This document shows positions 18,380 to 28,800 of a stretch of DNA of 64,000 bases, piece by piece. A program made the translations under genes and the position numbers. The notes under the pieces were generated by a model that was not told the origin of the DNA, made no database searches, and saw only the letters and a list, made by a program, of their open reading frames with translations. Location of the stretch: positions 20,948,477 through 21,012,476 of the forward strand of contig CM059045.1 in the NCBI GenBank assembly GCA_030279155.1, in the 5' to 3' direction. The stretch is from Forsythia viridissima. Taxonomy: Eukaryota; Streptophyta; Magnoliopsida; Lamiales; Oleaceae. How positions within the stretch are numbered: position 1 is the first letter of the stretch; each line of letters starts with the position of its first letter.

Positions 18380-20770
18380 CACTTTAACCCTCCTAGATTT
18401 ACGCACCCACTACAGTGAAAATCCCCCAAATGTGAAGAAACTTCCCATTATCAAACATGTGCAATTTTTTCAGAATCTCTGCAAATCATCGTCCGAAATC
18501 CTAAATCGTAGTGCATTTTTCAACATTTTTTGTCTCGTTTGAACAATGGAGATTCCAAATCGCCGATTGACAATGTCAAAAAAGAGCGTCGCCTGGTGGA
18601 GAAAACATACCGTAGTCCATTGCTTCCAGCTTCCTGCGAATAGCCTTCTCTACACCTACTAAAGGTGCCAAAACGAAAGAGACAACGAAGATGCAAAGTA
18701 GGAGTAGAACAGCCATTGATTTTAACAATTCTATGTTTGTTAGTTTACGTCCTGTCATGACAATCTTAACTCAATTAGGCGAATGGAAATCTGTATAAAA
18801 TGTTTTTTTTTTCTTACATAATATATATCTATAGATCTGTTACAGTACATTGTATATATTAATATTTAACTTGTTGAAGTTTAAATTTGGTTTGGATGTT
18901 GTAACAGTTGTAACAGATTATGTTTAATATCAATGTCTGATGTTGTTGTTACAAATGGTATTGTGTATGAATGTTTGATACATATGTTACAGGATGTTTG
19001 ATACAGATGTTACAATTGATGTTGTTTATCAATGTCTGATACAGATGTTACAATTGATATTTTGTAGCAATGAATATGTTATTGAATATGTTACAGATGT
19101 GGTTATGTTATTGTACCATCACATGTTACGTATGTTAAAAATAATTGAATCATTAGTTATATTTGTTTTCATTGTTACATTTCAATTTCATTCAAATGTT
19201 ACGTTGTATCAATTTGTTTTAGAGTCGTGTATGTATGTAAATACGAACTTGTTGAGATTTAGAATTGGTTTTGCAGTTATAACATTTGTAACAGATTCTT
19301 TCTAATATTATGGTCTGATACAAATATTACAAATTCTATTGTGTATCACTGTCTGATACAAATGTTACAAACGATATTCTTTATCACTGGATATGTTACA
19401 TATGATATCATGTTATTTTATCCAGCACATGTTACATGTATTGGTATTCTCTATCACTGACGTTACATATGTTACAACTGATATCCTCATGAGTTTTAAT
19501 ATGTATCACTGATGTTATATATTATACTAGTTTTGCACTATTTTAAAATAACTGTATCAAACATCAATTATGTAAATGTATCAAAACACTTTATTAATGC
19601 TATGACAATGTATTCAATTCCATGAAGTAAAAAATTACAGAACACAAGAACACATTAACAGTATATCAATTATCATTATGCATGTTGATCAATCCCAATT
19701 GATATTTACACGTTCTCTTGTTGTGCACATATCGTCAACATCTTCTACACTTTATAACACGGTTTCGTTCACAAACTGATCTAGCATAGTCACAATTGTA
19801 TAAGTCTTTATTGATTTTGTCACTGCGTTTACGGACTCCGCAATATTTGACGTCATCGTAGTGTACCTGTTAGTTGGCATATAAGCTCTCGACCACTTAC
19901 AATAGCCGACCATATCCTTCTGTAAAATATATTGTAATACACACATCAATTCATGATAAAATAGAAAAACACGCAAATGTAACATACGAAAAACGTAACA
20001 TACGCAAATGTGACATAAGAAAGTGTAACATAGGCATCCAATGTAACATAACGTAAAATGTTACTTAAGCTACAGATTGTGATCAAAAAAATTAAAAATT
20101 GAGTTATAATAACATAAAATAATATGTTGCAAACACGCAAATGTAACATACAAAAAACGTAACATACGAAAATGTAACATAGGCGATTGTAACATACGCA
20201 AATTATTTAAATGTAATAAATATTTGCGCAAACCAGAAATTTCCAAATTTTACAAGATCATATTAGAAATATAATGTAACATATGGAAATATTCTCAATG
20301 TATCATAAACATAAAATATCATGAATTCTGAGATTTTTTGTAACATTTTCGTTTCAGAGTGATAATAACACAAAATAATATGTTACACACATGTAAATGT
20401 AACATGTGTAAATATAACATACAAAAATGTAACATACGCAAATGTATCTTACGGATTGATCAACTGAGAGAAATTTTTTACAGATAATTTCATAAAATTG
20501 TTACAATAACTACCTTATGTTATTATTCTGATAACAGATGTTATTATTCTTCATGGACGGAAACTTTTCACGTACTGATATTCTTCGCAGACTGATCTTC
20601 TTCGCCGAATGATGTTATTCACAGAATGGTGTTCTTCGCTTTCGTACTCATCTTCTTCGCGGATTTTTTAAAATTTTTTGTTTTCTACTTTGGCCAAGAA
20701 TAAATTAGATTTCTAATTTAATGGAATAACGGAAAATCTCCATTTTTCCAGGTTTCAGTTACAGCTATTA
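18380..20770. mobile_element. MULE relic with TGTTACA/TGTAACA inverted subrepeats
   Basis: The left half (about 18835-19500) is packed with variants of GATGTTACAATTGATRTTG; the right half (about 19970-20460) is packed with TGTAACATACGCAAA. TGTTACA is the reverse complement of TGTAACA, so the halves form a loose inverted repeat around a MULE transposase fragment at 19745-19925. This fits a rearranged MULE or foldback element. Exact ends were not determined. Confidence 0.5.
19745..19925 (-). pseudogene. MuDR-type (MULE) transposase C-terminal fragment
   Basis: On the minus strand a short frame reads K-W-S-R-A-Y-M-P-T-N-R-Y-T-T-M-T-S-N-I-A-E-S followed by about 30 more residues. This is the conserved segment downstream of the MULE transposase catalytic core (W-[AS]-R-A-x-x-P-x-x-R-Y-x-x-M-T-[ST]-N-x-A-E-S). 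Only about 60 residues remain, with no DDE core and no SWIM zinc finger. Confidence 0.75.
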
Positions 20771-21149
20771 ATTATAGTTTGTAATTAATATATTAATATA
20801 TTAAATTATAATAAATATATTACCAATAAAATATTTTTAGAGTTTAAATAACATAAATGACTTTTTTGAAATTATTTCAAAGAGGGTCTCATTCTTGAAA
20901 AAAAAAATCCCTTTGTATAGTACCTAGGTTGTAGATGCGATTTTTTGAGGATTCGGATCAATTACACCAGAGGTCCCTAATTAAGGACTGGAATCCATTT
21001 AAGACCCAGACCCAAACTAAGGTCAATCTAAAGCCCAATCATCAACTTAATCTTCTACATACGACACCGTATCCAGGTTCCTCCTAACCCAAGAATACTC
21101 TGGAATGAAATTCTTAAAACCCTAACTCGTCATTGTCTGAAAGTTCAAA
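20770..21149. other. intergenic DNA upstream of the FAM210 gene
   Basis: AT-rich to about 20930, then more mixed sequence. No ORF or repeat was recognised. It probably includes the distal promoter. Confidence 0.5.
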
Positions 21150-21205
21150 AACCCTAGCTGAAAAACCTTAATTTGCATGTGTATGTACACACGCCTATAT
21201 AAATA
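21150..21205 (+). promoter_or_regulatory. telo-box and TATA box of the FAM210 gene
   Basis: AAACCCTA (telo-box, common in promoters of housekeeping plant genes) is at 21150-21157, and TATATAAATA at 21196-21205. The TATA box is only about 40 bp before the ATG, so the 5' UTR would be very short unless transcription starts elsewhere. Confidence 0.45.
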
Positions 21206-21244
21206 TAAAGAGTACTTGAAATTCGAAACGTTATTATACCAAAA

Positions 21245-21703
21245 ATGGCTGGCGGAAGAATGCGGGAGCTATTGAGGAAGTACGGGAAGGTGGGATTGGG
21301 CGTGCATTTTTCAGTCTCAGCCGCCTCAATCACCGGTCTGTACGTCGCCATCAAGAACAACGTCGATGTAGAGTCCATGTTTGAAAAAATCGGCATGCCC
21401 AGCCTCGGCAAGCAGCCGAAAGAAGGTGAAATCCCTAAACTGCCCTCATCGGACACCGAAATTACTGCCATTGATACTCATGCCTCCTCCGACGGGTTCG
21501 TAATGGAGCAACCGGTAATGAATGATGTGAAAAAGGAGAGAAATCGGACTACTGAGCTGGTGGCTTCGAGCGGTGGGGCTTTTGCGCTCGCGCTTTTGCT
21601 GAATAAGGCTCTGTTTCCGATTCGGGTTCCAATAACCTTCGCGCTTACGCCACCCATAGCAAGGTTTCTTGCCCGCCAGAATATTATCAAGAACAGTGTA
21701 TGA
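21245..21703 (+). CDS. FAM210/DUF1279 family membrane protein (152 aa)
   Basis: Single-exon gene from ATG 21245 to TGA 21701-21703. The N-terminal M-R-E-L-L-R-K-Y-G-K-V-G-L-G-V-H-F (residues 6-22) and the C-terminal segment at about 103-145 are the two conserved halves of DUF1279. Hydrophobic stretches at about 17-36 and 108-138 are likely membrane segments, and the linker at about 50-95 is polar. Animal FAM210 proteins act in mitochondria; the plant proteins are poorly characterised, so location is inferred. The start is supported by the AAAAATGGCTGG context and by the conserved region beginning at residue 6. The 152-residue length fits short plant members. Confidence 0.85.
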   Translation: MAGGRMRELLRKYGKVGLGVHFSVSAASITGLYVAIKNNVDVESMFEKIGMPSLGKQPKEGEIPKLPSSDTEITAIDTHASSDGFVMEQPVMNDVKKERNRTTELVASSGGAFALALLLNKALFPIRVPITFALTPPIARFLARQNIIKNSV

Positions 21704-21840
21704 TCTCCCATGTATTGTTTTATTTACCTATCTTTTACCACATTATGTTCTGTTTGTGGTCTGTGGATTCGAATAAATGCGAGCCTGTGAATTATATGTC
21801 TTGTTGTTTAATTTATACATATAATTTTGCAAACAGCACG

Positions 21841-21911
21841 TTTGGTTGTGCTTAAAAGCCACAGTGCCAAAAATAAAACAAACTTAAAAACTGCACTTAA
21901 GCACGACCAAA
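21841..21911. repeat. short inverted-repeat element (possible MITE)
   Basis: TTTGGTTGTGCTTAA at 21841-21855 and TTAAGCACGACCAAA at 21897-21911 form 15-bp arms with one mismatch around about 41 bp. It lies in or just past the FAM210 3' UTR. Confidence 0.5.
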
Positions 21912-22435
21912 TATCCTCTAATGTTATTTCGTCTATGGCTCCTGCCTGAGTCAAACTACAAGTTTTTCAGCACAGTGTACAGTGTTATTGTTGCAAGTTT
22001 ATGCAGAAATAGTCATACATTGCGGGATAGTGTACATTATGGAAATCTAATAAATTATATGTTTTGGAAATCTGTGAAATCAATCTTGGTGTTGCTATTT
22101 AAGCTGAACTGTAGAAGTTGGAAAACTAGGGGAAACTGAAACTTTGTGCGTAGCAGAATGTGGCATATCTTAAGTTTAAGCTCAGATATTGCTATAATAC
22201 TTTGTTGTTGTCCAGGAAAAAAAAAACTTGCGCTCTGTTTGATTAGGGAAGAAATTTTATTATTTTTAACTTTGAGGAAAGAAAGAATGAGATGGAGATG
22301 GATGTTCATGAGTTTGAGTTCCATTGTGGTTCAGTATTGATCAACATTGGATGTTGGCGTTGAGATGAATCCAAAGATGGTTTCTCTGGCTTGATGATTT
22401 TGAGCAGTGCTAAGTATTTATTGCGACCACATTGG
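21912..22435. other. intergenic DNA, nothing recognised
   Basis: Unique-looking mixed sequence. Short open frames lack similarity I can recognise. Confidence 0.5.
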
Positions 22436-22439
22436 GTAG

Positions 22440-22803
22440 AACTCACACTTAAAACCGAATTTAAGGGCAGGGGCCTAAGTGGTTACAAGCCCACAAGCTT
22501 AACTTAGCGATGGGACACAATTACAGTCATTATATTCTATCCCTCCTTTAAAAACCAACTTCTATGGCGGTCCACATTTCTAAGTAGGTGACTTTGATGA
22601 ACCGTCCTTCTACTGGAAGTAGATCTCCCTAAGTCACTCGTCCACAACGAGGGTCATCCTCAAGTGTCTCACCTGATAGCAATTGTTACAACTACATATT
22701 AGGTAGAAGTTACCTTTAAAACTGTCCTGGGAGATGAGGGTGCCAAAGTGGTTATAGTCCTACAAGCCAAAACTTAACTTAGTGATATGGGACAATCATT
22801 ACA
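22440..22803 (-). mobile_element. TRIM retrotransposon relic, copy A
   Basis: Two diverged direct repeats, near 22455-22540 and 22715-22800, share AAGTGGTTAYA..CCYACAAGC and AACTTAACTTAG blocks and look like short LTRs. Between them, on the minus strand, lies TAACAATTGCTATCAGGTG, a mutated tRNA-Met primer site, followed by GATGACCCTCGTTG and CTACTTCCAG blocks. The same blocks follow the intact primer site of copy B at 54800-55260. It is non-coding, as TRIMs are. Confidence 0.55.
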
Positions 22804-23147
22804 ATATTTATGAGTTTGTGGACTTCCCATCTTCAAAAGCTCAAAACATTTTTTTTCTGTAAAGTCTATCGAACCTTGAGAAAAGAAGTAAATAAACTCC
22901 AAGCCTCGTTTTTGTTCAAACCATTGATGATATTGTTTGGTAAGTTGGAGCGGAAGAAAAAAAAGCTTAACTTCCCTACCACCAAAGTCGTCCTAAGGGA
23001 TTACTATATAATCCTAGAGATGGGATGGGTAGTTTGTTTATCATAGTATGAGTTTGAAGTTGATGATAATGGAAACAGAGATGGCCACAAGTTTTTGAAT
23101 CTGTTCGGCTAGTATTCAATTTGCCAAGTGCTAGAATATTTTGCTTC

Positions 23148-23300
23148 AACTTTTCTTGATCATTCTTAACTAATAGACATAACTCGTTGTACCATCCCAA
23201 TATAAATTATCGTTTGTGAATGTCATAATCGATAATTTATGGTGGAGATAGTACAACGGGTTATAAGTCTCTGTTAGTTAAGAACGAGCAAGAAAAGTTT
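23148..23300. repeat. ~150-bp near-palindromic hairpin element
   Basis: The left arm at about 23148-23212 and right arm at about 23231-23300 are imperfect reverse complements (for example TTCTTAACTAA with TTAGTTAAGAA and CGTTGTACCAT with ATAGTACAACG) around a loop of about 18 bp. A foldback MITE, or a long hairpin if transcribed. Confidence 0.75.
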
Positions 23301-23800
23301 ATGCAATATATTCTAGAACTAACTGTTAGTCAAAAGCCAACCTTCATTTGCTCCTGACTGAGACAACATTTGTATATTTATTCTTATGGTGGGGTTCGGT
23401 TAATAGAGGAAGCGGCTTTCTTGTGCCTTATATCGACGTGTATGCTATGCCTTTTCTGTGACTGGAATCCAGTGCTAGAGGCATCAAGATCCAAACCTAT
23501 GCGAGGCTTCTAAATCTGGTTTTGGTGCAAATAAAAATGTTTTTCCAGCGTAGTTTCATCTTTATGAGTTATTCCATGTCCTTTTTGTGGGGTGTAAAAC
23601 CAAGAACTTTAAAAAATAAATAAAATAGTTACTGTATTTTTAATGTTGTTTCTCATTCATCACACTGGAATGTTTAAAAAGTTAAAGGTTATGTTTGTCA
23701 CATTATCAAAGCTGCTAGTTTTCGAATGGAAGGAGACAGAGTCACGGATAGGAAACAATGTTGAAAGTGCAGTGACTATTGAGTAACAACGTTGAAACTA
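23301..23800. other. intergenic DNA, nothing recognised
   Basis: Mixed sequence without ORF, repeat or RNA gene that I can recognise. Confidence 0.5.
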
Positions 23801-23805
23801 CAGTC

Positions 23806-24055
23806 AGGGCGGTTTTGTAATTTTCAGGGCCTGAGATGAATTCTATAAATTAGGTCTCCAATGGGCCTCCCTAATTATAGTATGCATTCAAAATGAACAA
23901 AGTCTTTTACGGAAAAAAAAAATTACAAATTGATGGGCCTGGCTTCACATAATTTCCTGGGTTTTACATAACTTTTTTTTTTTTAGATGGGAAAAATATA
24001 GGCCCCTTCGATTTTGGGCCTAAGGCGATGGCCTTACTCGCCTCGGGCCAGAAAT
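23806..24055. mobile_element. possible degenerate hAT-type non-autonomous element
   Basis: The left edge has CAGGGCGG and CAGGGCC. The right edge, in reverse complement, reads CTGGCCCGAGGCGAGTAAGG, resembling hAT ends rich in CAGGGCC. Internal 'GGGCCT' motifs recur. No target duplication was confirmed. Confidence 0.3.
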
Positions 24056-24063
24056 GGGCGTGG

Positions 24064-24210
24064 TCATTGAGGTTTTTAAATGGTTGATAAGATGTCCGTC
24101 TTCCTGACAAAAATAAGGAGACATATTTCTCTAATTTTCATTGAGATTTTTAAATGGTTGATAAGAGGTACGTCTTCCTGTCAAAAATAAGGAGACATAT
24201 TTCTCAAGGA
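24064..24210. repeat. tandem duplication, ~72-bp unit
   Basis: 'TTTTTAAATGGTTGATAAGA' followed by a 'CGTCTTCCTG' and an 'AAAAATAAGGAGACATATTT' block occurs twice, near 24072 and 24149, with few differences. Confidence 0.85.
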
Positions 24211-24437
24211 AATTGGAAGTTTTAAAGCTTAATTTTCTCGTGTATAACCATCAATTGTTTAGTGTTTAGCATTAGGGATTTGATTTCTCAATGTATTTAA
24301 CGATATAAACCGGACATCATGGAAGTGGAAAGGTGATTCATATCTATAGATAGTAATTCTAATAAGATTTCATTCTTAAACAAAAAACCTTCTTTCGGAT
24401 TTTTTTTCATCTATTTCATGACTAAAAAGATGGAAGG

Positions 24438-24552
24438 ATGTATAACATGTATTGCATTAATTTTGATCATAGCATCTCAATTTATATTTCGAATGGATGG
24501 ATGCATACCATGTATGGCGTTAGTTTTGATCATAGTATCTCAATTTATATGA
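24438..24552. repeat. tandem duplication, ~62-bp unit
   Basis: The block ending 'TTTTGATCATAGYATCTC' then 'AATTTATAT' occurs twice, near 24462 and 24524, each preceded by an ACATGTAT or CCATGTAT motif. Confidence 0.75.
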
Positions 24553-24619
24553 AATGCAAGGTTTTAAGAATAGACAAATATGTTCCTCCTATCAATATCG
24601 AGCTCAATCTAGTATATTA

Positions 24620-24914
24620 TTCCCTCCGTCCTACAAAGATAGACTCATTTCTTTTTTCACACAGATTAAGAAAACATATTTAATATAATTGAAATTATAA
24701 ATTTTTCACACTTTTTCTATTATACCCCCATTTAATACTAGTCATTCATGAATCTAACAAATTTAAATACTTGTTTTGGGTTGATAACAATGTAAATTAA
24801 ATAAAGGTATATTTGGAAAATGAAAAATCTAATACACCCTCTATAAAGTAAGTGGCCTATAATTTGAGACAGATAAATAAGGAAAACGAGTCTATCTTTG
24901 TAGAACGGAAGGAG
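24620..24914. mobile_element. Stowaway-like MITE (Tc1/Mariner), 295 bp
   Basis: Left terminus TTCCCTCCGTCCTACAAAGA and right terminus, in reverse complement, CTCCTTCCGTTCTACAAAGA form the TIRs, continuing into TAGACTC on both sides. A TA dinucleotide flanks each end (24618-24619 and 24915-24916), as for Stowaway elements. Non-coding. Confidence 0.88.
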
Positions 24915-24916
24915 TA

Positions 24917-25899
24917 TAAGATAATTGAGACTTTTTCAAAGTCCAAAATTCCAAATTACAATTAAACAATCTCTCTCTCTCTTTCAAGTCTTATGTTAAA
25001 TATTCGTTCTACTATCTAGTTTTAAATTATTTTCATCTTACATAATTTTGAAAATCCTAACAGTTTGCAATATTGAAAATGTAAATTACAATATAAACAC
25101 TACTATATCAAAGAATTTATAATCATAACAAATCAAATAGCAAGCAAATTGTGCCGGAAAATTTTAAATTGCAAAAAGAAAAAAAGAAAAAAGGTGACAA
25201 AAATAATGAGACAAATGTTATAGTATTGCCAGCGTCCATGACATGAAAAGACGCACAAGTTGCATTACAGATAGAAAATCACTGGAAAAGTACAGACCCA
25301 CCCAAAAAGGGCAAAAGAAAAATAGAACCAAAAGTGACACCAGAACATAAATGCATCACTTATTTGAATCTTATCAGCTTGTTTTTTCATGAGAGCCAGC
25401 TGAGAAATAATGCACATTTCAATGCCATTTTCTACATAATACGAGTAAATAAATGTACAATTTGCTTGACAAATCTATTACAGCAGAACATTTTCTACAG
25501 AATACAACAAAATGAATTTCATTAAGCGATCTTGAATAAAAAATGGTCTTGACAGAAAGTATAACTGTCCATTTTAGAGGACGAAAACAGAAAACGAAGG
25601 AAAAAAAACGATTCCAGCCACAACTGAGTAGCCAAATCCACAACAAGCTGCTCATTTTTCAATTTGTTAGTTCAGGGAATTTTACAAAGTATAACACCGG
25701 ATACTACTTCAAAAAATTGATGCTGATAATATTGAGCATGATATTACAGTGTCTAATGTCCATTGTAAAGTATCTCGTTTTAGAAGCATCTCGAGCCTTC
25801 ACATTGCAAGTATTCAAAATTTAGAGAAACCCACGAATTGGAAAGGCTGACCTCTTTGGGGCTGATTAAGAAGCACAAATGGTCCTTTTAAGACCACTG
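24917..25899. other. intergenic DNA including the UBC23-like 3' UTR
   Basis: AT-rich DNA. The part just below 25900 should hold the 3' UTR of the minus-strand gene. No reliable polyadenylation site was chosen. A (CT)n-like CTCTCTCTCTCT tract lies near 24970. Confidence 0.5.
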
Positions 25900-28800
25900 C
25901 TACAACTTTTGCAAGTGCTTGAATTCCTGACAGTCGGCTCCAACTTCATTTAAAGCTAAGAAAAGTTTTGGCACAATTTTATCCAGCATCAGCTTGAAAC
26001 CAACTGAATTTGAGTTACCATTGCTATTACTGCTAATAGAAGCATCCTCTGTGAGTGAGCCGATCAGGCGTCCCTTCATATAAGCATCACACGCCTTGAG
26101 AATATAGTAGCCGCGTCTTCTAAAATGCTGGATGACAAGCTCTCCAAAGTCCTGCAAACAATTATGCGGTTACATTATAAGGAAACTAGTTCATTGCTTA
26201 AAAAATATTTTAAAACCTAACATACATCAAAGTTACTGGGAATATACGAAGAAGACAAAAAGGGGGGGAAAAAAGAAAACAACAAAAAGAAAGACGAATA
26301 GTATGTTGAGGGTGAATATTTCTGGGGATGATAGTTTGGACCAGCACTCTCAACATAGATAATAGGTTTAGAATTTAGATCAGCTAAGCCTAGGAAAAAA
26401 AACAATCTCCCTAACCATTGTCATTGAAGGTTCTGGGGAAAATTTACCATCAGGTCAATTTTCTAAGACATTTTCCAGATGTTCCATAGAAAATAAAATA
26501 GCTTGCCTACTGAAAAGCAATGTAAATTTGTGAACAAAGAACTCAGCCAAAGTCAAATATCTATGATTGTCCAAGGAAAATGATGCAACAGCAACTTGGC
26601 AGGCAAAAATGAGTTAAATTTGGTTTTTATCACCTTTGGAGGTTTCCGCATCAGATACATCATTGTCTTACAGTTCAACAGAAATGTATTCTCATTGTAT
26701 GACAATGAATTTTTCTCCCCTTCAGCTGTCCCAATTTGTTTATCATATCCCGCTTCATTGAAATATGGCTTGGAATTTAGAACTAGTCCCTGGAGTGAAA
26801 CCAGCACTTGAAGAATGCTTGAGGATGAAGGATCCCAGACCTCGTTTCCTCTGCCTGTCCAGGTATTCAAAAGACTAAGGCAGACTTTGCCTTCCTCGTA
26901 CAAATTTGGATTTATTCGCCACCCTCCAGAATGATAATATGCTGACTGCATATAGAGCAATGAAGATATTTGTATATAAAAGTTATACATCAGTATGGAT
27001 AACGCAGAGGGGTTTGATCAGCATCATTAGTTTCAAGTGCAAAGAAAGACTTGTGCAAACAAAGAAATATCATGTTCTCTTACAGGTGGAACGTCGGGAT
27101 ATTCTGGTGGGAGGTGAAAATCAAAGAAGAAAAGGCCATCTTGATAAGGTGTACCATAAGCTCCAACTATCACCGCCCTCAAAAGATCCATTCTATCTTC
27201 ATATGCACGCACATATATCCCCTCTGTTTAAAATATTTTTACTTTTAGAATGAGAGCTGCTGTTATTGTTTCAACATGATAACAAGAATTCAAAATAGGA
27301 CGGGGAAGTTAGTGACTGAATACCAGGCAGATTATTTTGAAGAATGTTCCAATCTTGTTGAACTTTCTTGAGCCACTTCCTACCAGCGTTATTCTGTAAA
27401 TTACATTAATCTCAGTAACACAAAAATCCCTTGGAGCAGTATTATAAGATTTTCAAAGATGACAACACTAATGAAAAAAAGGATGACCAATCGGAAACAG
27501 AAACGTGCATAATCTTCTTGTCCTAATTCTTTCATTCTTCTTTTTCTTTTTCTTTCGGGAGTAGGATGGTTGTGTACCAAAATGCAAACTAACCTGTCCA
27601 TGTGCACCAAGAAAATAATGGTCATGAGGATCTCTAACAATATCAAAGCCTTTGAACCTAGAAGCGTCCTCGTCACATGGGGCTGGAGCTGCTCCTAACG
27701 GTTTCAAGTTACAAAGAGCTTCAGCAATTTCTAATAAATCTTGGGCTTCTGCTGCATCATTTTCCTCTCCCTTGCCATTAGTCGGTAACTTTGCAAGAAG
27801 ATTGTCACTTTCACTAGGTTTCTTGGAGCTCAATTCATCGTTTGGGTCTCTTTCTAGAGTGGATCCCTCAGATTGAAGTTCATCTTCACTTCTGGAATCC
27901 AAATCCATTAGATCCGCGTGCTTCCGTCCCCTTGAAAATATTCCAGAGGCAAGTCTAGTCACAAACCCAAGTGCAGCAAGGGGAATTGAGAGAGCTCCAT
28001 TCTTTCCAGAATTTTCTGTGTTGCTCTCCTCAGATTCCAGTCTGATGTCACTTGCATTGTCTGTCCTGAGGTCCTAAATACCAACATGCAAATACAGTGA
28101 ATCAACAAAAATGAACAAAAATATTTCTGTAGAAATAAGAATAATAGGAAATGGCATTTCCAGCTTTTATCAACCAGCATATGAAGTAATTACATACAGA
28201 TCAAATTCCACAAGACATATCTATTTGCTTGCCAGCCTTTAATATAAAATGTGACTACACATTTGATATAACACAGTCACATTACCAACAGGAATAAAAT
28301 GGTAGAAACAACATTTTTGCATTAATAAGATAATAAAGCCACATGTTGGTAATGACTTTAGAAGAAAACAGTGTTACAAAGTTTGCCAAAGTGCTTAAAC
28401 GACTCTTAAACTAATTGGCTCCAATGCATTCTGATTGTTACATCTGGTAACTTCATTTACTTCAGATTTTTTATCGCTCCAACTCCAAATATCAACCCTC
28501 AGAATTTTCATTTTAAAAGCGCAGCAAAGAATAATTAGCTCTAGAGTAGACAAAAAAGGACTCTGGTATAAATGGTGGATTATCAGTTACTCTCAGATTG
28601 TGTCTCTAATTCTCCCACAGAGGTTAATGAAACATTTGAGAAAAGATAACTCTCATTGTAGTAAAGCTTCTGCCCTTGGGGGGTTCCTCATCAGAATACA
28701 TTTGTAGAAAAAAAGAGACCCATGGCCTAGAATTGGCTCATAAGAAACTCGTTTGATTCAAATTAAAAGGGGAAAAAAAGAAAAGAAAAGAAACTTCCAT

